Below are positions 47,040-56,546 of a stretch of DNA of 64,000 nucleotides, one piece after another; the stretch's first letter is position 1; the number at the start of each line of letters is the position of its first letter. The translations under genes were made by a program, and so were the position numbers. A model generated the notes under the pieces. The model searched no databases. It was given only the letters and a program-made list of their open reading frames with translations, and was not told the origin of the DNA. The stretch comes from Sthenelais limicola (Eukaryota; Annelida; Polychaeta; Phyllodocida; Sigalionidae), in the NCBI GenBank assembly GCA_942159475.1, contig OW804095.1, positions 88,797,740 to 88,861,739 on the forward strand, written 5' to 3'.

Positions 47040-48523
47040 ATGGGCGCAGGCAGGGGCCATCGTAGAAAGAAGAGAAAACAGGCACAAGTCACATCACAAT
47101 CACCCCAAAGTGAATCAGGAGAAGTATCTTCAGTATATAACCCAGCCATGTCTGCTGAGATGGATACCTTACGCACACAGATGGCCACGTTTTTAACGAA
47201 ACAGAAAGAGTTTCAGGAATCCGTGGAGAAAAGACTGGATGACGAAAAAACTGAAATGAAAGTGTCTATTGAAAGTAACTCGAATTTTGTCAATGATCTA
47301 ATCCTGGACTTAGACGGTGAAATTTCAAAGAGACGAGAACTGGAGAATGTGGTATTTGACGTGAAACGAGAGAGTGATTATACGAAACAAGATATCAACT
47401 GTTTGAAAAATCAGATTGACGTATGTGAAACAATGACAAAGGAGAACTATATGGAAATCGAAGGATTAGAGTTCTACAAGGGAGAAAGCCCTAAAGATAA
47501 GGTAGTAAGTCTTTGTCAATTGTTAATTCCTCACTTCACTCATGACCTTGTCCAGAAAGCCTACAGACAAGGGTATCAAAAAGGGAAAATACCACCGAAA
47601 ATGATGGTAAAACTAACAAACATAGGTATCAAAGAAGAACTAATCAGAGGTCAAAAGGTGCTAAAAGACAGAATGAAATTGGGACAGAGATACAATTACC
47701 TTAAATTCGTTAAGCTGAATAATGTGTTGCCTTGAGTTCAGCAAAAACGTAGCCTGGCACATCAAATCGCAAAAAGGGCTATAGCGATTGGATATAAAGA
47801 AGAAGAAACAAGGGCCAAAGGTGACCAACTGATGGTAAAATATATGATAATAGCCTTCTTGAAACCATCCCAGAAGACGTCCTGCCTGAGACCACGAAAG
47901 TAGTGCCCGTTGATGGAGGCTATGCTTTCCAGGGGGAGCGAGCCTTTCTCTCGAACTTCTATAATGTTAAATTTATATATGAGGAGTTTGAGTATACATC
48001 GTCTGAGCAAGCTTACTTTGCCAAGAAAGCAGAGGTGCTTCAAAAGGATCGGTTAAGGTCAAAGATTACCAATTCAAGAGACCCTAGGATGTGTAATAGA
48101 TACGGAGAAGCAATTCCCACAAATGCCAACTGGGATGCAATGGCTGATTCAGAGATGAAGAAAATCATAGTGGCCAAATTCGAACAGAATGAAGTGCTAA
48201 GGAGAAAACTAGTGGGCCTAGGTAAACGCGAACTGATTGAGGCCACTCCGAATATGAAATATGGTGCTGGCTGTTACCTTGGCAATTATAGACTAGACGA
48301 CCACTCATGGGGGGGTGGTAATCTGCTAGGCAAGATGCTTATGGAGGTTAGGGAAAACATGAGAGCAAGATACCCCCTCGATGAACCAATATCACCGATC
48401 CGTAAACATAGGGATCATTTGGTCTTCAAATATAACAAAGTAGCAAAGAAAGATGCGAGACGAGTGGTGCCACTAGGAAATGATTCTGAAGTTATCATGG
48501 AATACATCAAGGAAAGAGGATAA
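47040..48523 (+). pseudogene. Element B ORF1: coiled coil, RRM-like and C-terminal NADAR domain (stop and frameshift)
   Basis: 47040-47735 (231 aa) has a Lys/Arg-rich start, a coiled coil (MDTLRTQMATFLTKQKEFQE and on) and an RRM-like part (YMEIEGLEFYKGESPKDK). A TGA at 47733-47735 interrupts it, and the same frame goes on with HQIAKRAIAIGYKEEE and AKGDQL. A shift near 47828 leads into 47903-48523, the NADAR domain: FQGERAFLSNFYN, YTSSEQAYFAKKA (Glu-Gln instead of Glu-His), AKFEQNEVLRRKLV, LIEATPNMKYGAGCYLG and GGNLLGKMLMEVREN. Domain order and the Gly-Asp linker before NADAR match element A, although overall identity is low. An acidic tail may continue in another frame to about 48725. No ORF2 follows. 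Confidence 0.85.
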
Positions 48524-50616
48524 TGAAAGAAACGAAGAAGATAAAGAAGACCGAGCCATTGCTCCAACCCAAGCTGAGTCCATAACAAGTAATCTCGTCC
48601 ACGATGACCCATCGAGAGAACAAGAAGAAGAAGACAGAGATCGTAGAATTGACCAAGTGATGGATTACGGTGACCAACACTTTTCCTCCAGAACCCTGCC
48701 ACTCCAAAACCTTTTTCCCCATTAATCACTTCCCCCCTATACTTTTTCGCCCCACCTGCAATTCACGCACACACATGTATACTCATGTACCTGTTCGCAC
48801 CACACCTATAGCACACTCCGTTTTTCCCCAGGCTTGTCCCTCGGGCAGCACTGCTTTGTATGGCTGGCACCCAGGCCCATAAAAAGGCGTCCTCTCCCTT
48901 GGGTGAAACAGTGTTCTGAGTACCGCTCACCACTGGCCCAATAGACAGCCTCTTTTAAAAGTGTGTGTGTGTGGGGGGGGGGGGGGGGGGCAGGGGGAGG
49001 GAAGTGGGGGGAGTACTTGAATCATACATACATGTACATTTAGAGAAAATGTTTTATTCTCAATAAAATACAAAGATGCATTCAAATCGGAGCATTCTAT
49101 AGCTCTGACTTTTCATTCAATTTTGCTAGCCGAATTAGTGGGTAATTTACCCCAATCTTAAACTAAATTGTTTGGTTAATTAAGTTTGATATGGGCAAAA
49201 CAAGGCAAAATAATAGGGAAAATATAGGTATATGAAGCATAGGTGTAGGAATCGAAATAATTGTCACAGCCTTCCCAAACTTGTTCTGCATTATACCGAT
49301 ATTCCCTGCTATATGTACCCCAAAGGTTGTAGAGATTGAATGTATTCTATTTTTTCTAAATTAATGGCCTCCTGAAATCAAATGCTTCGCATTTGGGAGA
49401 GTTACAGCAATATGACTATTTCAGAACTTGAATATCAACTTGCTTCTCACTCCAATATCAACTTGCTTCTCACTCCATGTTGATTCTGTTCTGACTCACT
49501 CCTAATTTCTTTCAATTCCGAATTCCTAACTAACTATGCATAAGGTAAACAAACATTTTATACAGTATTAACATCATGGTACTCTGCAGTAACCAAGGAG
49601 TAACCAAGAAGAATTCTCTAAAGCTAATATATGATTGGAGAAACAGAAAGTACAGGGGTCACATGATCGTTGCACAAGCTAAACAGAGAAATATACACAA
49701 GTGTAGCTGTTGGGCTATTACATGTTTACATACTAATATGAATATTTAAAATTATTACCAACACAGAAGCGAGAAATTGTCTACACATCAAAATTTTTAA
49801 AAATCATTCAGAAAAATAAACAGACATTTAGCATTATGCCTACACCTTGGAAATTAGAGATAAGTGTATGAATGTGTATGTATTTCCCCTGTAATTTCTT
49901 TGTAAGAACCTGACAAAAATAGCAATACTATTCTGACATTGTGAGATATAATTTTAAGCCTAAATTCGTTCAAGCATCTGTTAATATCTACTTTTAGATA
50001 CAAACTCAACGAATTCTCAAATGTTCATCTGTAAAGACCAGTAGATGAGACTGAATTCAGTTGCCCATAGCAACGGCGTTTTAAAGCATAAAGGGGGGGG
50101 GGGGGGGAGACTTGTAACATACAGGTACATTTTGAGAAAATGTTTATCTTAATTAAAAAAATATTTATTCAAATCAGTGTATTCTAAGTGGAGCAGTGAG
50201 GGGATATTAGAACCATTCCCTCTGGCAGTCAGATTCATAAACATTGCAAACCGATACCATGTTATATATAAATATATATCATACAATTGTTTCGTATACT
50301 AACAATAAGCAACATGGCTGTATAGCTTATAGGCTGAACTACCAAAATTTTTCCTTATTACCCCCTCCCCATATGCCAACACATGCAAGGACTTGAAGAA
50401 GCAATTAATGTGCACAATGATATTAGAATGAGTCATTACAGTTGACCAGCAGTATGTTCTATTTTTTTCCTAAAGAATTCATATAAATTCCATTTTCTAG
50501 AATACCTTAAAACAACCAAGTCAACAATGTAGGAGACATTAGAAGCTAACTTATTGAACACAACAACTTTTTAGTTAGGCCCTGATTAGATTATGAAAAG
50601 ACATCAAATAAATAAT

Positions 50617-50810
50617 CATATATTTAAGCAATTGCGAACCATGTATTGGTCTAAAACCTATCACCCATGTCTTGCCCCTGATAAGCACCCTTATGGTGGG
50701 GCAGTCTGCAATCATACATAGACATGGCAAGGAGGTTCTGATCTTTCATTAAAATCTATATTTATTCAGATCGGACCATTTTAAGTGAGGATTTAAAGCT
50801 TTCTTTCCCT
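50617..50810 (+). repeat. Diverged direct repeat, copy 1 (partner 51052-51230)
   Basis: Shared blocks are TATATTTAAGCAATTG, CATGTNTTGCCCCT, CAAGGAGGTTCTG and TCGGACCATTT, in the same order 435 bp apart. Confidence 0.7.
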
Positions 50811-51051
50811 TTAAAATGTCCCTTTTTGGTATTACCAGGGATATAATGAGCTATTGTTTCTACCATTTCTCGCTTTTGATAGGTCTGAAATAAAATCATT
50901 TGTCACCAAAATAATGTCTGAAATAATCTCCAAATGCTTATTTGAATTTATGGAAAAAATATCAGTTTTTGTAATTGTCGCTAGCTAGGTATTATCGATT
51001 GGAGGTGAATATTCATTGTTGAGCAATAATTTATTGTTCCTTGGATTGTTT

Positions 51052-51230
51052 TCATATATTTAAGCAATTGTGAACGATGTATTTGTCTAAAATATATCAC
51101 TCATGTGTTGCCCCTAATAACCCCCTTATCAAAGATGGGGCAATGCGCAAGGAGGTTCTGCTCTTTAATAAAAATCAAGATTTATTCAAATCGGACCATT
51201 TCAAGGGAGGATTTACAAATTTTCTTTCCA
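51052..51230 (+). repeat. Diverged direct repeat, copy 2
   Basis: See 50617-50810. Two more distant relatives start at about 49020 and 50105. Confidence 0.7.
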
Positions 51231-52064
51231 GTTACAACTAAGATATTTCCAGATTTTGGCATTACCTGGTATGTTCAGTGGGTTCAGTGGGTTCAATCTG
51301 AATATAAAATATATCACAGAAATTCCCTGACTGTCAGGAAGACAGCCCTGCTTTCAGATTTAAAATCTGACGATTAGTTTTGTCGTAATAAATAATTTCC
51401 GTCGGCCGCATCAAGTCGTTCGAATCAATATAAAACGTATTTTATATCGTTATTTTACAATGATATTTTTCAAAGTGATTCATTCACAAGATCTCTTTTT
51501 TGGAATGTTCCTATTTTTGGAGGGATTATTGCTTTTAGTCATATACATATGTGTACCAAATCTCAAAACATTGCATTGAATATATCATTGCGTTTTACAT
51601 ATTTCCCGTGCTCCGTCCGGTGCCGCGTGAATAAATCACTTTGAAAAACTTTGAAATTTAAAAAAGATTGTGGGAGCTACAGACGGATTATTATAGCTCC
51701 CAGTGCAAGCTTGATTTAGCTTTTCCTACCTGCTCTTGTACATGTACTTTCTTGTATTATTTAATGAAAGAAATTATATCAGTTCTCTGACTTTGTCCCT
51801 TCCCAGATATTCTAAGAAATAACAATTAATTCTAGATGATTCCTGCTTTTAGAAATCGCATTTTTAGCATGTCATTCGTAATCTATCGCGATAGATTATG
51901 TATACATTTTAATCACATGTATAAGAGAAATAACAATATATCTGAGTATTTTGGTCGATGTAACCTATCAAGACATGGACAATGATCATGTATGCCAAAG
52001 ATGGTAGCTTATACTTTATTATTTATTAATCAAACGTATACACCAAGTTTTAAACGAGAAGGGG

Positions 52065-52135
52065 TTTAGCGCTGTAGAAATATGTTATATAGTATCCGTG
52101 CGACGATCAAGAAAAAAGGTAGAAGAAAGAAGTCT
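52065..52135 (+). repeat. Short direct repeat outside element C (partner 60090-60155)
   Basis: GGGGTTTAGYGCTGTAGAAA and TATGTTATATAGT recur nearly unchanged at 60090, on the other side of element C and in the same orientation. The copies differ at several positions, so this is a dispersed repeat rather than a fresh target duplication. Confidence 0.65.
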
Positions 52136-52553
52136 ATAATGATGTTTCCCAATTTACGAGGCACGGGCAGCCGCGATGACAAGTCGCACATGAACTGAGC
52201 TCCGCAAGAGCCGACTCAATTCGGAGTTTATCTATATATACTGCTATATTTTCCTGGATAATTTTCTAGTACACGCTAATACTGGACTTTGTGTTGTACC
52301 TGAAGGTATTTTTTACCTTGGATTGTGTTTTATTATTTACTTATAACGGTTTTACTACTGGGAGTACACAGTGCATGCTAGAGCCACTACAAACATGGCG
52401 TGCCGTCCACCTTACACAGAATTGGATCTAATGGCTTTTGAACAATACCGTTGGGAAGAAGCCCGTAAAGCAGCTCAGAGACAATATGGATATACATCCC
52501 CTCCTCTGAGATCGCCACCACCATTTATGCCTACGCAAACAACCCAAATGTCT

Positions 52554-53360
52554 GTATAATAATAATAATAGATTTTTATTTCCATATTACATTTACAACA
52601 ATTGTTATACAATGTAGAATTAAAAGAGAGAAACCTATGGAAAGAGGAATAATCTCTGTGACAGTCACAGCTCTTCCGAATATCCCTTAAATTTTGTTTT
52701 ATTTTGCTATCCCTATTGTTTGTACATCTATTTCTAGTTAAAATATAGACAGTGTCTAATATTGGACCTGCCTGCTACACAACAGTATAATGTAATTACA
52801 AAATAAAGTAAAATCAAGGCTAACTAAGTGAATAAAATAAAGTGAAAGTAAGAATCAAGGGTAAACTTGTTCATCGCTGTCCCTTTCTGGTGCATTAGCT
52901 TTACAGGCTAGATATGTGTACAGAGGTGGTTCTATATCGTTAGTCAGATAATATTGACTAATGAATGACAACATTGACAGAAATCCGCTTGTAGCTTGCG
53001 ACTAGCGAACAGCTAGTAAGAAATATACCTGAGTGTTGAGTCTTATTGCTATATAGTATAGGAGCTCTGGATATAGGTATATATGCCTACTGGTATAGTA
53101 CCACTCCATTATAGGGATAAGCCTATACATTATATGCTACTGCATCTCCAACTCTAAGACTATAAGATCTTATAGTCTTAGAGTTGGAGATGCAGTAGCA
53201 TATAATGTATAGGCTTATCCCTATAATGGAGTGGTACTATACCAGTAGGCATATATACCTATATCCAGAGCTCCTATACTATATAGCAATAAGACTCAAC
53301 ACTCAGGTATATTTCTTACTAGCTGTTCGCTAGTCGCAAGCTACAAGCGGACTTGGTATA
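52554..53360 (-). mobile_element. Non-LTR retroelement insertion inside element C ORF1, with a fold-back 5' end
   Basis: GTATA at 52554-52558 and 53356-53360 is the target duplication. Read on the minus strand, the insert ends TGGAAATAAAAATC plus a (TAT)n run, typical of a LINE or SINE 3' end. Its 5' end is a 368-bp perfect palindrome. Removing the insert and one GTATA leaves ORF1 in frame. I see no coding capacity. Confidence 0.8.
52984..53351. repeat. 368-bp perfect palindrome with no spacer
   Basis: I compared the two 184-bp arms line by line and found no mismatch. The centre lies between 53167 and 53168 (AAGA|TCTT). The arm adjoining the unique part of the insert (52984-53167) is probably the original and 53168-53351 the inverted copy. 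Confidence 0.95.
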
Positions 53361-54959
53361 TGGACCAAATGGAAGCGTTTCATCTGCATCGATTGTCAAC
53401 TCCCAGGCCTCTCTACAGACAGCACAACCTACCCTGACCCAGGCATCCAGTCAGTTAAGTCGTTCATCTACCTCAGTTTCCTCTCCCCCGAAACCTGTTG
53501 TAAATACTAAATTATCTGATGGTAGTCGTGACTTTATTATTGATGAACTTAGGCAGAGCATGTACAAAATCCAAATCTCCCTAGGCAAGCTTGCCGATGC
53601 AAATTCTGGTATTGAATCTAGAGTAAACTCGATTGCTGCAGCTAACACGACGATTGAAAATAGGGTCAACATGATTGACTCCAAACTAGATAATATTCAG
53701 GCGATAAATGAAAGGCTTCACTCTGACAATCTTTCTTTGGGAGGGACCATCGGTGAATATTGCCAACGTATCCCCCAGCTAGAGGGAACAGTGGCTGCGC
53801 ATGATAACAGCTTGGTGAGACACAAGGACAGAATCTCTAGAATTGAGGAAAGTCTGTCGTCTAAATCCCGACCTAATCCTAACCAGCCCCCATCTATGAT
53901 CAACCCACCCACGATCAACCCTGCTGATAATAATACTTTAGTTTATGCGAATCAGAACCAACAAGCACCCGATTCAAGGGATCTGAGTCTAATAATCAAG
54001 GGTATTTTCGAACCACCAAATGAAGTTATGGCAAATACGATCGATGCATTCTTCAATAATATTCGCTTGAATATCAGCTACGTACAAACGGCTGGTGCAA
54101 GCCGGCTAGGCTTATACGATCAAGAGCAAGCCCAAGCCGCTGATACACTAAATGCCACAGAAGGTAAGCCAAAGTACGGTAGGCCAATAAAATTACAATT
54201 GCTCTCCCTAACTAACAAAGTCAATCTCTTTAAACAGCTGTCTGCCAACCGAAATAATCCATTGCTCAATGGAATCAGGGCATTTAATGATCTGACCAAA
54301 AGTGACCAGCTACTTGAAAAGGAAGCAAAAGCCTTTGCCACCGCTGCTCGCTTGAATGGTAAGAGGGCAGTTGTTAGAGGCATGTCATGTGTTATTGAAG
54401 GAACAACATACGTGGCCGGGGACTATGATAATCTTCCTATTGGAATAACAAAATCGAATGCCTCCACCCTGGACACGCCTGACGGAACGGCCTTTCAAGG
54501 CCATATGAGCCCGCTGTCCAACTTGTATAATTGCGAGCTAACAGCAGATGATAGTACTGTAGTCAATTCGTCAGAACAGCTATATCAATTATCCAAAGCC
54601 GTTGCCGCCAAAGCCAATCAAGAGCTCATTGAGAAATTAAAAGTAGTTAAAAATCCCTATACGATCAAGAGACTTGCACGCAAAATTCCCACCAATAAGG
54701 AGTGGAATGCCGAAACCCAATTGACCAAATGCGCAAGAGCGAAATTTGATGCCCACCCCGAGCTAAAGACTTTTCTCATGAGTCTGAAGCAAGGAAATAT
54801 ATACGAGGCTACGTATGAATTTCCCTACGGTTGTGGTTTCACCTTAGCGCAATCCAGAACCATAACAGCTGATAGGGTTGATGACGACAGAAACCTATTC
54901 GGAAAGATTCTGATGGACTTGAGAAATCATTATTCTTGAACCTCTCCTAATCCTATACA

Positions 54960-55613
54960 ATGGCAAGATTTCAAATCCTAATCCTAGGTGACTCAAGGGT
55001 GAAGCATTGGAAACCAATCATTGCTGAATATGCACTAACATATGATTGTTCCGATCTTGATATCGCATGTCTAGCTGTTCCTGGAGGGAATTGCGAAAGC
55101 ATAACTGACCAAGCAATCATACACTATGATTCCATGCAGTTTGACTTATTATATTTTTGCGGTGGCATCAACAACCTGTCCATCAAACTAAAATATAAGC
55201 AAATTGTCCCTGCGCTTCAAGATTCTTCATCTCTGACTGCAATGGTCTACGAAGATATATTCCGTGAACTTCCACGCCTAGGGGCCCTGGCAAGGGCTTT
55301 AATAATATGCGAGGTTGTTGGTCTTTCGTTCGACAATTATAATATTTGCACTATTACCTCACAAGTCGAGCAGAATATTATTGACGAGACAATATATAAC
55401 CTGAATAAGCTAATAAGAAAGCTAAATAGAGCCAGACGTGTCATCACCCCCCACTTTGAAGCCCATGTTCATAAAATAAGACATGGATATATCTCACATA
55501 GATACTCAGCCACCACGACGGATGGAATTCACTACAATAGTACTACCAACCGGAAATTTGTCATGAAGCTATTCTCCACTTTCTATCGCAATATACACCC
55601 GCTCTGCGAATAA
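54960..55613 (+). CDS. Element C SGNH-hydrolase-like ORF
   Basis: 217 aa from an ATG, 20 bp after the ORF1 stop. The SGNH/GDSL blocks are visible: block I GDSRV (Ser12), a Gly block PGGN (about 41-44), block III CGGINN (about 67-72, Asn) and block V DGIHYN (Asp188, His191). The Ser-Asn-Asp-His set is thus complete. Esterase-like domains of this fold are known within ORF1 proteins of CR1-type LINEs; here it is a separate short ORF downstream of a NADAR-type ORF1. The length is that of a single SGNH domain without a signal peptide. Close spacing suggests reinitiation or a shared transcript. The substrate is unknown; lipid or acyl-ester binding is the usual assumption. Confidence 0.8.
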   Translation: MARFQILILGDSRVKHWKPIIAEYALTYDCSDLDIACLAVPGGNCESITDQAIIHYDSMQFDLLYFCGGINNLSIKLKYKQIVPALQDSSSLTAMVYEDIFRELPRLGALARALIICEVVGLSFDNYNICTITSQVEQNIIDETIYNLNKLIRKLNRARRVITPHFEAHVHKIRHGYISHRYSATTTDGIHYNSTTNRKFVMKLFSTFYRNIHPLCE

Positions 55614-55632
55614 TTATTATACCGGAGTGACT

Positions 55633-55661
55633 CTCCTCACACAAATTCTTGTGACTAGGAG
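55633..55661 (+). other. Element C hairpin 1
   Basis: CTCCT-CA-CACAA-attc-TTGTG-ACT-AGGAG: inner stem CACAA/TTGTG and outer stem CTCCT/AGGAG, with the invariant CA and ACT internal loop. Confidence 0.75.
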
Positions 55662-55780
55662 CTAAGTTCAATCCTTTTTTTCCCATCTATGTTTAGTAGA
55701 TAAATATATTTCACTTCATGGGATGGTGTAAACTTATATTTCATGCGCTTATTAGCCCTAATGTATATACCCATTAGTAT

Positions 55781-55812
55781 ATCTCCCCACACTGAGCTAG
55801 TGACTTGGAGAT
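55781..55812 (+). other. Element C hairpin 2
   Basis: Inner stem CACT/AGTG with loop GAGCT, internal loop CA/ACT, and outer stem ATCTCC/GGAGAT. Confidence 0.75.
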
Positions 55813-56009
55813 CTGACGTTGATTATTTTTCTGATTATGATTCTGTTTTTCTGTTCTTGACTTTGATATAGAGAATGACACTTGATACGGTCGTTAATCT
55901 GGATCTACTTGAGGATCTTTTGTGCTAATCTAACTTGTGTCTACTAATACCTGATACATATAATGAATTATACCTGAATAATAGCCTTTCAAAAAACTAT
56001 TATTTTTAA

Positions 56010-56038
56010 CTCCTCACACTTATGACAGTGACTCGGAG
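56010..56038 (+). other. Element C hairpin 3
   Basis: Inner stem CACT/AGTG with loop TATGAC, internal loop CA/ACT, and outer stem CTCC/GGAG. Confidence 0.7.
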
Positions 56039-56115
56039 CTCGGAATATTCTGAATAATTTAATATCTTGAGTAATCTAAAGGAGAAAATCTGTTCCTAAG
56101 CAATTTACTCCTTTT

Positions 56116-56368
56116 ACTCCTCACACTACACCCTAGTGACTAGGAGTTAACCAATCAATTGTTTGATGTAGTATGTATTATGCATGGAATTATACTATAA
56201 TGTTATTACCTCTAGTAATTGCGGGACTCAATCCAGCTCTCCTCACACTACACCCTAGTGACTAGGAGTTAACCAATCAATTGTTTGATGTAGCATGTAT
56301 TATGTATTATGCATGGAGTTATACTATAATGTTATTACCTCTAGTAACTGCGGGACCCAATCCAGCTC
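56116..56368 (+). repeat. 122-bp tandem duplication, each unit starting with a hairpin
   Basis: The units start at 56117 and 56239. Both begin with CTCCT-CA-CACTA-caccc-TAGTG-ACT-AGGAG, followed by GTTAACCAATCAATTG. The second unit has a 7-bp internal expansion (extra TATTATG-like word). The units lie in the spacer before ORF2. Confidence 0.85.
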
Positions 56369-56546
56369 TTAAATCTCCGATGATGAGTTGGTTCACTGAT
56401 ACCGTCTTGACCTCCGTCGGTCCCTTCTTCTGATTCCCGGCTGCCCCCGGCTGTGCGTTTGCAGTCAGCCGCCCCTGCCCCCCCCCCCCTTTGTTTTTAT
56501 AAATTTTTAGTTTTTATCTATTTTTATATTTCTTTATTTTTCCATA

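Larger units (their letters stand above)
48726..52370. other. Non-coding stretch with diverged tandem repeats and poly-G runs
   Basis: There is no gene. Poly-G runs near 48973 and 50093 each lead into a related block (AATCATACATACATGTACAT..., about 49020-49110 and 50105-50185). The same theme recurs at 50700-50800 and 51120-51215. The 5' UTR of element C probably starts around 52.15 kb. Confidence 0.55.
52371..54939 (+). pseudogene. Element C ORF1: coiled coil, RRM-like and C-terminal NADAR domain, split by an insertion
   Basis: The first 61 codons (52371-52553, Pro-rich) stop at an insertion (52559-53355) bordered by GTATA duplications. The frame resumes exactly in phase at 53356 and is open to 54939, so nothing but the insertion breaks it. 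In the 528-codon distal part, a Ser/Thr-rich leader is followed by a coiled coil (about 75-170). An RRM-like part starts LSLIIKGIFEPPNEVMANTI (about 211), and a short domain with VVRGMSCVIEGTTYVAGDYD follows. The NADAR domain spans about 375-528: FQGHMSPLSNLYN, NSSEQLYQLSKA (Glu-Gln), AKFDAHPELKTFL, YEATYEFPYGCGF and NLFGKILMDLRN. The protein ends directly after NADAR. Its role in the element would be RNA binding plus an ADP-ribose-related activity; the latter is inference from the fold. Confidence 0.85.

Noticed and set aside
46236..47188. Overlapping minus-strand frames of 99-108 codons
   Set aside because: They overlap each other and the start of element B ORF1, and the predicted peptides have no features.
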